Positions 47,883 to 59,791 of a stretch of DNA of 64,000 nucleotides are shown one piece after another (the first letter of the stretch is position 1; each line of letters opens with the position of its first letter). The DNA is from Oidiodendron maius Zn (Eukaryota; Ascomycota; Leotiomycetes; Myxotrichaceae). The notes below the pieces were generated by a model that searched no databases, was not told where the DNA came from, and worked only from the letters and a program-made list of their open reading frames with translations. The stretch covers positions 1,478,112 through 1,542,111 of the forward strand of contig KN832880.1 of NCBI GenBank assembly GCA_000827325.1. The letters run 5' to 3'. Both the position numbers and the translations under genes were made by a program.

Positions 47883-48206
47883 TATAACGATGGCTTATAC
47901 CTGGTGTTAGGTAAGTCGTTAAGTAGGTTAGGTAAGGCAGGGATACCGTTAAGTCAAGAAGTAATATATAGACTCAGTAAGTTACTAAAGTAGTATAAAG
48001 ATACTTTATTTGAGTTAAGCATAAAGCTTCTTTCTACCAAGAAATATACGCTGTTTATATAGAAGCCTCGTTCCTGATTGGACCGATATGGATCGTCGTG
48101 GACCGATAGTCCCTGGCAGTCCTTCCTTACACGTAACGTTCCCCTACGGTTCTCTGTGCAGAGTTCTGCCGAGCCTCAGGCCATAGGTGAGCACGTGTTC
48201 GTAACA
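47883..48206 (-). repeat. 5' LTR of Gypsy element 2
   Basis: 324 bp, paired with 41516-41839. Followed by the TGTAG target duplication. Confidence 0.92.
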
Positions 48207-48893
48207 TGTAGTTGTAAGAGGTAGGCAGATCGGACGGGGGAGGGCTACTTATAGTTGTAGGAGCAAGGAATCCCGGGTTCTAGATGGCTGCATAACCTAA
48301 GTGTGATTAACTGGTGGATATATATAGTATTTAAATAAGAGGGGTCTAGTATATCTATTCCTCAAGAAGTAGCAAGGCGCTTATTATACTATATACTCTA
48401 GTATAGCGGACCTAGATCTAGGTACTTTTAATTATATAGGGCTACACTTATACTTAGTCAGTGAAAGAAGAAGATTTTATATATCTGATATTAAAGTATT
48501 AAGAAATGGTTAAGTTATTGCAGTTTCAAAATCGTGATTTTTGCAGTAGATTTAGTTGTATCGCTTACTGGTGTGTATCGCTTACTGATGAACTACGTTA
48601 GAGCCTACAGTACATACGAAATAACCCTTCTGAATACTGGAGCGAATCGCTGTCTGGGGATCCCAGCTAGCATGGGCAGTGCGCACGGGTCGAGTGTATA
48701 GAAATCCCCCTTAGCTAGCAAAAATGGGACACTGGTGTAACCCTTACAAGGCTAAGCCCTCATCTTAACCTTAATATAGCACGAGTAAAATTTCTTGGCC
48801 CCGTCCTGTACGGCGAAGTGACAGGGGTTGTGGCCAATACCGAATAAGCCTTGCCGCGGCTGTACCTGAAATGTGGAAATAGAAAACCAGGTA
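48207..48893. other. Gene-free stretch
   Basis: AT-rich to 48540, then near-normal. GTATCGCTTACTG occurs twice near 48558-48588. No gene seen. Confidence 0.4.
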
Positions 48894-49170
48894 CGAAGTA
48901 CGGCGTCAAAAGTATTCAACCACGCTAGACAGGAATAGACACCATACCTCGTATGTAAGTAAGCACTAGTCTCGGTTGCTGGTCACCCAGCAACCAAACC
49001 CACTGTAAAAATAGTGATATATAGGCTTATACACCCTAATTTTACAGCGCACATGGCCTATGGCTATCACTAATTATCTCTGTCAATGCGCTATAGCCCG
49101 TTGCTCTGCCAGGCCCTAGTGAGTCTGACCCCAGCCTAGCGTGGTTGAATACTTTTGACGCCGTACTTCG
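48894..49170. mobile_element. MITE with perfect 35-bp terminal inverted repeats
   Basis: A 277-bp element. The left end 48894-48928 (CGAAGTACGGCGTC...CACGCTAG) is matched exactly and inverted at 49136-49170, and TA flanks both sides (48892-48893 and 49171-49172). The interior is non-coding and has a hairpin around 48975 (GGTTGCTGG / CCAGCAACC). TA duplication suggests a Tc1/mariner-type transposase in trans. Perfect inverted repeats suggest recent movement. Confidence 0.88.
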
Positions 49171-49378
49171 TACGAGGACTCGCTTTGAACCCCCTTGCCA
49201 ATAGCTAGGCAAGGCCTACACTGCCTACCGCTCTTTTACGTCAAGGTGCTGGAATTTTTTATATTTCTTAAATATAAAATATCGGAGCTCTCCGCCCCAT
49301 ACGTTACTCTATTTGTCAATCCTCTGCTCCTCCTCTAAACCCCTCCGCCCTACCAGCTCTATTCAATTTGGAAGAGCG

Positions 49379-51290
49379 ATGAGGTCCATCTTGGTTTCTG
49401 TTCTAGCTGGACTACAACTGCTCCCTCTGGCATTAGCAGGCGGTACATTACAATTGGACCTTAAACGAGATGCCAGCATTGCTCCAGCCCTACAAAGGCG
49501 CCAAGCTATCGGTATTAATACCTTCCAGGCCGATCTAGTGGAGTCACCAACTCTCGCAAAATACTTTGTGAATGTCTCAATAGGAACACCACCTCAGCCT
49601 CTCTTGTTGCAATTAGATACGGGAAGTTCTGATGTGTGGGCAATTGCTTCCAACGCTGCGGTACACCCTCCAGCCGGTACCTGGCCTTCTGGGACCCCTG
49701 GTGGCACATGTAACTATCCCTCTCACATGCAGAGTTTGCTGTTGCAGTTCCTCTCATCAGTGCTAACGCCTTTCCCAGTCGATTCAAACAAATCCTCAAC
49801 TTTTAATGACACCTTACCTGGCGACTTTGGTGAGATATTTGCCGATGACTCGTACACCCTGGGCGACTATTTCCAGGACACATTTAGCATTGGCGGTGTA
49901 TCTGTGGAAATGTTCCAGGTATGTTCACTTCAACAACGTTTTCAGCCTGGCATACGGATTCCAGGACCATGAAGTATCTAAACTAAGCATTTTCTTTCGT
50001 TGAAATGTATTTCATGAGTCTTCGAAGACGTGCCTCTTCCGAGATCTTTCCCCCTTGAATGAAGAGCAATGCTGACTCAAAATCATCTAGATGGGCATAG
50101 CTATAAACACGACAGAAAACACAGGCATATTGGGCGTTGGTTTTGTTGCATCTGAAGATAATGGCCAAGGTACTCCATACCCAAACCTAGTCGACACACT
50201 GGTCAGCCAAACCATCATATCTACTCAAGCCTATAGCGTTTGGCTGGACGATGTCGGTGAGTTTCAAGATGTTCTAGATTAAAACGGGATTCCTACTGAC
50301 AATTTCGTAGATGCAGGCAAAGGTCAAATTTTATTCGGTGGTATCGACACCGGAAAATTTACTGGCACCCTTGCAAATATTGCCATGTATCCTTCAGCAG
50401 CAAGCGGGAATATCGACGCCATGACTGTCGCTTTTACCTCACTCTCAATCACTACCTCGTCCGGAACCACTGCCTTAACAGCATCAGAATTTCCAGCCAC
50501 GGCCGCAGTTCTGGACACTGGAACAGCGACTACCGTTCTCCCCGACGACCTGGCACAAAAGCTTTTTGACATTAGCGGCGCAACATATAATGCCGGATTC
50601 GACGCGGCTGTCCTCCCCTGCGCCGCGCGATACGTTCAAGGATATCTTTCTTTTGGTTTTGCGGGGCCAGACGGCCCTGTAATCAAGGTGCCTATTTCAG
50701 AGATGATTTTCCCGGCCATTATCAACGGCACTACGGTTTCGGCAACGGTCCTGTTCCCTAAAGCTGCTGCCGACGACTTGCTCTGTCTTTTAAACGTCAC
50801 ACCCCTCTCTGTCTTGAGCCCAGGCATTCCGCTTTTGATGGGTGACTCAGTTCTGAGATCCGCATACGTTGTGTTCGACCTTGCAAACGAGCGCATCGGT
50901 CTAGCACAAACAAATTTCAACAGCACTCAATCTAACGTCGTGCCATTTGAAAGTCTAAGTGCTGCGATTCCAAGCGCCACAACCGTCAGTGAGACGTCGT
51001 TGACGTATTCGGTCACGGGAACTGCGGTGGCCCACGTCACTCTGTCGCCATTTTCCCAGATTACGACGGATTTCTTTTCTGGGTCTGCAGGGCTTGCATT
51101 TTCATCTGTCCTTGCCGCTGTAGGTAGCTCAACGGCGACTACAACGGGAATTCAATCAACAGGCACGATCACGCCAGCAAGCCCAGCCGCAACGACTAAA
51201 TCTGCCGCCTCTTCCTCGCGGCCCTTTACCCAGAATCTATATATTCCTTTCGTCCTCTCGGCGTTCCTCTTATACCCCTTGCTTTTCTAG
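49379..51290 (+). CDS. Secreted, GPI-type aspartic protease (yapsin-like, family A1)
   Basis: Four exons, 49379-49709, 49779-49918, 50091-50256 and 50311-51290, sum to 538 codons plus stop. Intron 1 (69 bp) is stopless and a multiple of three. A signal peptide (MRSILVSVLAGLQLLPLALA) is followed by a basic propeptide (LKRDASIAPALQRRQA) and then the first catalytic site LLLQLDTGSSDVWA. After a loop, FGGIDTGKFTGTL precedes the second catalytic site AVLDTGTATTVLP. A Ser/Thr/Ala-rich stalk ends in a hydrophobic tail (NLYIPFVLSAFLLYPLLF), the pattern of a GPI anchor. Such proteases act at the plasma membrane or wall and process or shed surface proteins. The start ATG is chosen because it opens the signal peptide; open frame further 5' is leader. 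Confidence 0.92.
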
Positions 51291-52587
51291 AGCGTCGGTC
51301 GCTTCCAAAATCTTTTGGACTTTGGCGTTTCCTTCATCTGTATAACTCATAAATAGATTGTTCCGTACATACACTAGTAACTTGATAAATTTAAATAGAG
51401 TCTTAGATGTTAACATGCTAAGTAAACGTAAAGTAACGCGTGGTGACTCTTGAAATTTGAGCGAAATTTTCCGTAATTCTCTAAGAGCTTCGTTCTGTTG
51501 AACTAGCGATGGGCATCAAGATCTCATAAATAAAATGCTTGGAAGATTCAGATTGAAAAGCCACTAGGATATACCAGCCTGTCCTCTTGGTGTAAATGTC
51601 TTCTAGCGCCAGTAAGAATAGATTTAAATGGGGGATAATAGTATTAATACTATATAACGGTAGTCTCCAAACAAATACCGAGGATTAAGAGGTACTTACA
51701 AGTGAATGATACCCTATTTTAAAGCAACTGCTATTTAATCTACTAAAAGACATTCCTCAGGTAGGAACGTAACGATCTGTTTATATAAAAGTTTCTTAAA
51801 CATGCTTTATTAAACTAGCTCCCGTTTATGGTATCAAATAGACGGGCGGCAATCTGTCGGAAATACATGGCCAGGCTAGTAGAGAGAAAAATGTTCTTGG
51901 AACGGCAATATATACATTACACTTGAGAGAGATATTAGAGCAGGACTTCAGCCGTAATTTCAATTGTTTTAGTACTGGCATCTTGTAGTCCACGGTCCAT
52001 GCACCATTCGTGAGGGGATTAACATGGCGGTCTACCATTAAGCTGGACTAGACGAGGCTTAGACCCCAGAGTGGCTTCTCCTGCGGAATGTATCAACCCG
52101 CCTGCTCCTGGTCACCTCCCTCACTAAGGCGCAGCCTCTTGCCCCGCAAAACCCAGTGCATCATCTGTACTAGTGAAGGGCTGATGGGTGCCTATAGCTG
52201 CGTTTTCAAGATGCTTGATCACATTGGGTGCCGCTAAAATACACTCCGGTGGGCAGTTTTATTTAATTTGGCAGGATAGAAGAATCAGACAATTGGAAGA
52301 TGGGGTTGATGTTATTTAAATACGGGAATGGTTTTATTTAAAGTAACTATTATTATAGCTTAGTGTGTAGAGAAACTGGGTACCGTGATGGGGTCAAGAA
52401 GTAGAGGGAATTCGGCATGCATAATCTGTAAGGAAGAACTCAAAGGTATATTCAACTATCAATTGTCCTACATAAGTTCCAAAAAAGGTGCTGAATTGTA
52501 ATTGTCTACCTAGCCCTCCATAAGTGCCTTTAATCTGTTCCATTCTTGTTATAAACTTTGGCTTGCGTTATTGATTCTGATCAATAA
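51291..52587. other. Gene-free stretch
   Basis: This contains the presumed 3' end of the protease transcript. The left end of the pogo relic is expected in its right part, but no inverted terminus was found. Small frames show no domain. Confidence 0.4.
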
Positions 52588-53659
52588 TCAAATCTGGTCC
52601 TTCTGGATGCCGCTCTTTGCTAGGGACACTTGCGCGGCACTTGCAATCTTCTGTACGTGTCTATGCAGGTTCTCTTTGCTTGGATCATCGTGGGTATGAG
52701 CATCTCGTTCGAGGATTAGGTTTTCCAACGAGTCTAGGGTCGCGTCTGGTACTGGCGTTACATGAGTTTGCGGAACTTCACTTCGAGGACGAAGTTCGAT
52801 CGTTCGCCACATCGGCTTTCAGAACGGTTAGTTCGGGTAGGGGCTTCGGTATACCTCTGAGTACTCTGTCGGGATTCAAAGGAAACAAACCAGTTGCAGC
52901 GAAGCCGGCCTTGATGTTCTTAGGCGTGAACGCTTTCTCCTTTGCAGGGCTATATAGAGAGGAAATGTTGCTTGCCGACGGTATTCGCACCTCCTCGCTC
53001 TAAAATCTCAACGTGGTCGCGATATGCCGCCTTTAGCGGAGCGGATACTGTAACGTTATAGCGCTGGAGTTTATGTGAAGTATGGGAGTGGAGACGACGC
53101 TAGATGATATCGTTTTTGAAAAAATACTCCAAGACTTCGAGCGGCTTATGCATCCTAAAACTATCACAGATTAATACCCGTGGTTTTTAGTTCGCTCGTT
53201 CTTTGGTTTGGGGGTCAAATATACGCTTAAGCCACTCTAGACAAATCTTATAATCAGTGTATCTAGATTCAGAGCATGCATAATGCCATCTAGGGGTAGG
53301 AAACGTAGTCCAGTTGCTTCGATGGGGCATCGCAGGCTAGATGATCGTGGTTTCAGATACCTACCGTCGCTTCTTATACGTTCGATCGCTGTGACCATTG
53401 CTAGCTTTTCACGCACACCTCTATTATCTTGCAGACGGATTTATCTAGTGTTTAATTGGAAGAGAACCCCCGAAATGAGAGAGTGTGAAATACAGGGGGT
53501 ACAAATAGAATAAAGGTACTTCAATTGATAAATAAATGCCGTACAGATGTAGGCACTAATGTTACTAGAATACCTTACTAGACTGCCCCAAAAACGTTAC
53601 TCTAGTGCCCTGAAGGCGGTTTTTGTAAATTTCGCCAATTTGAGGGCGGTGGCAGTAAA
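52588..53659 (-). mobile_element. pogo/Fot1-type DNA transposon relic
   Basis: Minus-strand sequence from about 53290 to 52588 encodes the C-terminal half of a fungal pogo-like DDE transposase: YTDYKICLEWLKRIFDPQTK, PRVLICDSFRMHKPLEVLEY, LKAAYRDHVEILERGG, AFTPKNIKAGFAATGLFPLN and PDRVLRGIPKPLPEL. At least two in-frame stops lie in the DDE part (one after KERAN, one near FFKNDII), and a frame change separates the last part. The N-terminal DNA-binding half is absent. The right end, 53501-53659, is shared with an inverted copy at 59994-60149 and ends abruptly at GGCAGTAAA, so it is taken as the 5' terminus. The left terminus was not found. Confidence 0.75.
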
Positions 53660-54717
53660 ATGCCCTAAAATGCCTATAAAATTAAGACCGTACCTAGCTC
53701 ACACTCAAAGTACACTGATCAGCGGACGAAGAATGACGTGGCCCCGTCGGCTCGTCCCTCTGCGACTCGGTGTAGATTAGTTATGAATAGATAGATATCT
53801 GAAGTCAAATTTATGGCTTTCCTAGTCCGGGAAGCCACATCTCTTGCCCGATTCGGTAGCATTCTCCGAAACGAGACTTATCCCCGCCGTGTGGAATGCC
53901 CCGCTGCTACCGTAGACTACGCCAACATCGTTCTCCATAACCCAGCCGTAACGTTAGAGTTGGTTTGAACTCTTGACGCCAATGCTCGGCGGAGCACTTC
54001 GCTGGGCGTATCTTCCTAGAGCTCCTAGTTGCCGTGGTGGATCTTCCCAGGTGCTCGAAATCTGAGGAACATACTCTGGGTGGCAGCAATGTCTGCCCCT
54101 GGACAAAGCACACGGCCCCTTACCATAAGAGTGAGTAGATTAACTTGTATACAGACTAGTCGCCATTTAGACCTGCTATGATGCACAGAGGAGTCCAAAG
54201 TACTCAAATTCGCAATTCGCTAATGTAGAAGATTAACTCCCACTATATATAACAAATTACTGGTAAAGATAAGGATAAATCTAGCCTAAGCTAAACTTAA
54301 CTAGGTGTAAAAGATAAAGAAAATTAGGAAAAAGTAGCTTGTACACCTGGACCTAAATATCACGGCAAAATTGCGTCATGGTTTAGAGTTACCAAGCAGG
54401 TGGGAGACTCGACTACATATAATAATAAATGATAAATCAAACACTTCCCACTTCGTAAAGTTTGTAGCAAAACTCAAAAGGCCAGGTAGAGATATTCAAT
54501 GAGCCGAAATTAAATTACTCCTTCCTTATAGAGAAGCTATCTCTTCCCGCTAGTCGTTAACTATAAGGTGTCTAAAGGGGAAGGTGATGTGCTTAGAAAG
54601 TTATACCCTATACTAAAGCTTGATATAAATTGTCTAGAACAAAGCTAAAAAGATGCCAAGACCCTCCTGTAGTAGTGTCACTAATTGAATCTTTTTTATG
54701 TATTAATTTATACGAAG
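53660..54717. other. Gene-free stretch
   Basis: About 53700-54130 has normal composition but no recognisable protein in any frame. 54230-54600 is AT-rich. It includes the promoter of the carboxypeptidase gene. Confidence 0.4.
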
Positions 54718-56514
54718 ATGAAGACTCTCTATACCTTTCTTTTGATTCTCCTTCTTGGCTTGGCTGCTGCGCATCAGGATGGGTGGACTCACCTCCAGCC
54801 ACCTTATCCCAAGTTGCAAAAAAGGGGAACTTTTCTGACCAATTCAACAAGCAGTATGTAAGTCCAATTTCAGGTCCATTAGATCACAAAAATTGAGAAT
54901 CTTGTAGAATTCTGGGTCAATGGCACCAACATTCCCAATGTAGACTTTGATATTGGGGAATCTTATGCCGGTCTCCTTCCCATAACATCAAAGGCAAATG
55001 ATTCTAATCAGCTATATTTCTGGTACTTTCCAACAACAAATCCTGCCGCAGGAAACGAAATCTTGATTTGGCTTAATGGCGGACCTGGTAAGACAAATTT
55101 GTATGAAAGTTTCAGAAAGGCAAGCAATCTAATGCGAAATTGAAGGTTGCTCCTCACTTTTGGGATTTCTTGATGAAAATGGACCATTTACCTGGAAGCC
55201 TGGAACGTATCAGCCTCTTCAAAATTCATGGGCATGGACAAATTTGACAAATGTCGTGTGGATTGATCAGCCCGTAAGGATAATCCGTTCTTTAAGTCGT
55301 CTGTCTGCTCCAGAGCTAAAAACAGTCCGCATTTTCTTGTCATATGTCGAGCTTGTTTAAGCAGTTATACCTTCTCAATAAGTGTTCCCTCTTACTGAAA
55401 CATACGATTCTGACATTTTGGTTCTTAGGTTGGCACTGGCTTTTCAGTTGGTAAACCTACAATTACTGATGAGATAATGCTCTCTGCTCAATTTCTGGGC
55501 TTTTGGAGGAACTTTGTTCGGACATTTAGCCTACAGGGTTGGAAGGTCTACATTGCCGGAGAGTCCTACGCTGGTCGTTACGTACCTTACATAGCAGATG
55601 CGATGTTCAATACCAACGATACGACAAACTTTAACATACAGGGAACCATGATGAATGACGCGCTTATATCGGATCAGACTACTCAATACTTTATTCCCGA
55701 AGTTGCCTACGTTAATTACTGGAACCAACTGTTCCGCCTGAATGACACTTTCATGCAATACATTAACGAAGCTGCGGATACCTGTGGCTACACGGCATAT
55801 ATGGACGAATACCTTGTCTTTCCCCCGCCAAGTAACCCTGCGAATATCACTCTTCAAAAATGCAGCTCTTTATCAACCGAAATTCAGGCCGCAATTACCT
55901 TGAAAAATCCGTGTTTTGACCTCCTTCTCATCACCGCTAGCTGTCCCCTGCTGTGGGATGTGATACCACCTCCCCCATATCCCGGCTATCCCGTTTACAA
56001 CTCTACGGGTACAGCAAATACGTTCTTCAACATTCCTGCTGTTAAGCAAGCCATTAATGCACCAGCTGATGTGGTTTGGGAAGAATGCACAAGCCGAAAT
56101 GTTTTCGTCCACAGAATCGATAAAAGCCCCCCACCAGACCATGGAGTATATTCGCGAGTTATAGAGCGCAGCAATCGTACTGTTTTTGCTCACGGGGCTC
56201 TGGACATGATACTCCTGGCTAATGGCACCCTTCTCTCTTTGCAAAATATGGAATGGAATGGTGCAAAGGGATTCACTTCACAGCCATCAGATGAGTTCTA
56301 TGTTCCTCCCATTTCCGGTTTGAATGCCTTTAATCAGGCTGGCTCGGGTGTTTTTGGAACGACACATACAGAACGCGGTCTCACGTTTCTGACTGTCGAT
56401 TTGGCTGGACACACGATTCCCCAGGTTGCCCCTGCAGCCTCTTACAGATATCTGGAGTTTCTACTTGGAAGAATTGATTCACTTAATTCTACTGAGCCAT
56501 TCACCACACAGTAA
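54718..56514 (+). CDS. Secreted serine carboxypeptidase (family S10)
   Basis: Four exons, 54718-54853, 54908-55087, 55146-55273 and 55429-56514, sum to 509 codons plus stop. The signal peptide is [19 protein letters not shown]. Family motifs appear in order: [20 protein letters not shown], the oxyanion/substrate motif [35 protein letters not shown] (across an intron), and the catalytic serine in [18 protein letters not shown]. Later come the Asp in [13 protein letters not shown] and the His in DLAGHTIPQ, completing the triad. Several N-glycosylation sequons (NDT, NGT) fit secretion. The enzyme removes C-terminal residues from peptides, outside the cell or in the vacuole. It is convergent with the esterase gene to the right. 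Frame and triad are intact. Confidence 0.93.
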
Positions 56515-57137
56515 AGGTAAGACGGAGACGAGCTCAAATGATTGCTATTTTTACTCTTTAGAACGGGATGCGCGACGAGGTCAGCATGTGCTTAAGCAAG
56601 ATCCACAGCCAGGCTACTACGATAGGTAGATAACACAAGAACCCATGGTTAAAAGGCTTTTCTTTAATAGGTCGTGTTATTGGATATGCCTCAAATATTG
56701 TCATGAATGCAGTCACCTCAAAAGATAGCCGGGAAGCCGGCTGTCGTCATCCAGCTGGGCCGGGATTCCACAGCAGAGTCCGGACGGCATGAGAGATCGG
56801 GCACGGGCTAAGCTCTAGACGACTTTTTTGCTAGGCTTAAGGGCATATCAGACCATAAGGGTTGCCGAGATGTGGGTGGTTCCTGAGAAGATCGTACAAA
56901 AGGCACACGAATTGACTATGGCTGCCGGCCTCAAAGTAGCACTATGTGACTTCCCAAGAAAGCCAAGTTTGAAGAATCACCTTCCAAATATAATTAGTAA
57001 GCTTAGTCGCAACTACTCAATCTCTTCTGAGCTTATATCCAGAAACCTTCTACATAATATGCCTCATAATAATTGCAGTCTATCTCTTTCTAGAAATCTT
57101 TGTCATGAGTAATATAGATATAATAAGTCCTTCAGAC
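56515..57137. other. Gene-free stretch between convergent genes
   Basis: This holds the 3' ends of the carboxypeptidase and esterase transcripts. AGCCGGGAAGCCGGCT near 56729 is a short inverted repeat. No gene seen. Confidence 0.4.
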
Positions 57138-58538
57138 TTATGCAAATATCAGAATTAGGAGGAGGTCCAATCCGCAGAGAGCTAAGATTGCCTGCTTCTT
57201 ATTGATGAGCTTTTCAGCGCTGCCCGCCGATGATGATGCGCTCGTCGCCCCTGTTGGTGACGAGGGGGTTGTGGTCTTACTGCTGCTCGCAGTAGAGATG
57301 CTACTATTACCCTGGTAGCCATTGGTAATCTGTTTGACTTGATTGACTATAGCGACCATTTGCACACCTGTATTAACGAGCACATTAAATTAACACAAAT
57401 AACTACAACAAAGACAATAAACTATACCGATCAAACTCACCTCCAATCTGGTCAGCATTTGTACCATACCAACCAAGCCAGTCCCAGCAACCGTTGGGAT
57501 TTGATAATTTCTTGCCACCAAAGATGGTGTAGTACTTGTTATCTTGAATTGCTTGTGGGAAGAGGATGATAAAGTCGTTTGTGTCTGTAATAATCACAAA
57601 CAGTTCAGCAGTCCGCCAATGAAATGAATAGAAAGTACCAATAATACTAAAGAACTCTATCCTTACCTGCCCACATGGTGTAGCCAGTGTTTTTAATGAA
57701 TGTAGACCCAACCTGGCTATAACCTTGGACGCACCCGTGCAAGGCAACATGCAGCTTGCATATTGCAGAGGACCCCTGGCAGGCAGCAGGTACATATAGA
57801 TAACCAGTTGTATCCATTCCAGGGGCACCATATTGGCCAGTCTGGTCAAAAGACACTATAGTTCCTGATAATGTACCTGTATTTCGAGGATTTAAAGTGC
57901 CATGCAGCCATTGCAAAACTGTACCGGCACCATCATAATTGCAGTTGCTTATATATGGAGATGTAGAGTCGGTACATGCATTATTACCGGATGCATCAAA
58001 ATCGGTAGGGAAAGTATGAGCTGCACCACTTGTGGTGACATATGTGATATTGGCTGAGTTGTCGAAACTAGATAACTGCGTGTTTAATTGATCTACCACA
58101 TTTGGCCCGACTGTGGTATCTGCTGATCCAACTTGTATATAGATCTTGCGGCTCTCAATGTTATCAACAGCGCTAATTTCATTTCCACTCCAAGATTTCA
58201 TGTTGGCAGTTGGAGTGGTAATTAATGGACTTTCGTTACTCATGCAGTCCGCGTACTATATTGTATTAGTACAGTACATTACATTATATAGCAGTAACAA
58301 TGTGTGCCCATTCAAGATCACAGTAACTTACAGACTGATTGCGAGCGCAATCATATGGACTGCCAGCGAAGGCACCAAAACCAATCTTGAAAGTTTCAGA
58401 GTATGCAACACCAAGCTGCACAGACATAGATCCACCACTGGAGAGTCCAGACACCGATACTAAGCCAGGATCAACATTGTAGGCTCTGAGAGTGGCTGCC
58501 GATACGCCGGTTACACCAAGTATAAGAATGTTGAACAT
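57138..58538 (-). CDS. PHB-depolymerase/feruloyl-esterase-type secreted esterase
   Basis: Four exons on the minus strand, 58538-58332, 58255-57667, 57584-57441 and 57367-57138, sum to 389 codons plus stop. The signal peptide is MFNILILGVTGVSAATL. The nucleophile elbow is SGLSSGGSMSVQLG. YADCM follows the first intron; SADTTVGPNVV and SGAAHTFPTDFD supply likely Asp and His; then VPAACQGSSAICKLHVALHG, PNGCWDWLGWYG and a VNQVKQITN end. This is the fungal Esterase_phd layout, used by extracellular poly(3-hydroxybutyrate) depolymerases and carbohydrate esterases. A Ser/Thr-rich stalk and a hydrophobic tail (ILALCGLDLLLILIFA) suggest a GPI or membrane anchor, less usual for this family. The exact substrate cannot be told. 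Confidence 0.88.
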
Positions 58539-58839
58539 TTTAATTGCACAGATGAGTGGAGGATGGGCGCTGATTGGCAAATAACAGAGTTCAGTCAGTG
58601 AAGAAGAGATCGATATTCATGGGCGCTTGGAACACTGCCAACAGATCTAAAACGTCAGCGTGTGCCCGGCATTGCCATCTAAAATGCCTAAATTTTCAAG
58701 CAAAAGAAGCTATCGAATCTGAGTGACATCTATCTATCTATATCTTCTAAAGGAAGATCACTCCCGTATAAACTGGCATATAAGGCCCCTATGTAGCCCG
58801 TGCGATAGAGAAGACCGTCTCGAGGCAGTCACTGCCGAG

Positions 58840-58966
58840 CACTGCCTATAAAAGTGGGACAGATGAAACATACTAAATTTAGTAAAGTGTTACTCTAAAT
58901 ATGTCTGTTTGACCATAAAATTCCCAAATTAGGTATGTTTTATCTGTCCCACGTTTATAGGCAGTG
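58840..58966. mobile_element. MITE-like inverted repeat A
   Basis: The arm CACTGCCTATAAAAGTGGGA at 58840 is matched, inverted, by 58925-58966 over about 40 bases with a few differences. Just outside, GGCAGTCACTGCC and GGCAGTGGCTGCC extend the symmetry and resemble the termini of the element at 59583. The interior is short and AT-rich, with no coding capacity. Confidence 0.65.
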
Positions 58967-59582
58967 GCTGCCAGATGAAGGGATAGCAAAGGGGATTTAC
59001 TATGTAGATAGTTGGTGCGCCATACAAATTTTGTTAGGGCAGGACAGCGACCCTCCGCTAGAGGGTGTCTGATATGCCGGGAGTTCTTATAGCGAAGGGG
59101 GGTCTTATATGCCAGGTTATACGGTATGAGCCAGACCTAAATGGCATGGCCACGTAATTTACACCCCCCTCTAGACTTGTAGGATTACATGATAAGAAGG
59201 CAATGATTAAGCGATACTTTGAATTGACAGATTTGAAATCAGCAACTTTATAATAGAAATAGCTTCCTTATATATCCCGAGTGCCTTCTAGGTGTCAGAT
59301 TGAATGAATATGACTACTCTAATTAAACTCGTCGATAGAACTGCAATTAGTTTTCCTTTTCCTTCAAATCATTTCGAAATCCTTTACCCTCCCGGCAATT
59401 ACTTTACAGCCGGTCTTATCATATCCTTCCTAGTTAGGGAGCTGGAGGTTGCTTCTTCGGGTCTGGACGGAAGCTGATTAGGAAGATTAGGAAGGAGGAT
59501 AATGGTATCGGAGATAGATAAGTTTAGAGTCCAGGTAAATTGCGGCCGCTAAGGCAAAGTCTACCAGTAATATTACGTAGTA
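58967..59582. other. Gene-free stretch
   Basis: No gene. Sits between two MITE-like elements. Confidence 0.4.
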
Positions 59583-59791
59583 TCCCCTCGACCGGCAGCC
59601 ACTGCCTTCGCTTAGTTGCGGTTTCACCAATGGAATCTATTATTCGGATACAAACGCCCCAGTAATTACAATACAGTAAGAGGGAATCTTCTAGCGGGGG
59701 CAATAGCCTATTCGGGGCCATCGCCCATATAATACCTCACTTTGAATACGAAAGCCAATCACTATACGGCAGTGACTGCCGGTCGATGGGA
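59583..59791. mobile_element. MITE-like inverted repeat B, TA-flanked
   Basis: The left end TCCCCTCGACCGGCAGCCAC at 59583 is matched inverted by the right end, ...GACTGCCGGTCGATGGGA to 59791, with two differences over about 24 bases. TA lies on both sides (59581-59582 and 59792-59793). It is 209 bp and non-coding. Its terminus resembles the outer arms of element A. Confidence 0.7.

Larger units (their letters stand above)
41516..48206 (-). mobile_element. Ty3/Gypsy LTR retrotransposon 2 (complete outline, decayed)
   Basis: A 6,691-bp element on the minus strand with direct LTRs 41516-41839 and 47883-48206 (TGTTAC...TTACA read on that strand), flanked by TGTAG at 41511-41515 and 48207-48211. 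Parts from right to left: gag about 47.8-46.8 kb with a CCHC zinc knuckle near 47.0, protease about 45.8-45.5, reverse transcriptase about 45.2-44.6, RNase H about 44.5-44.0, integrase about 43.7-42.8. Between integrase and the 3' LTR lies an antisense frame (listed separately). Many breaks (dozens) and AT-rich drift make it inactive. The LTRs differ at about 21 of 324 positions, all transitions by my count, so it looks somewhat older than element 1. Confidence 0.92.

Noticed and set aside
48558-48588. Short direct repeats as a possible CRISPR-like array
   Set aside because: Only two copies, no regular spacers, and the genome is fungal.
53660-54230. Possible gene on the minus strand between the pogo relic and the carboxypeptidase
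   Set aside because: Only short overlapping frames without domain, splice chain or start context.
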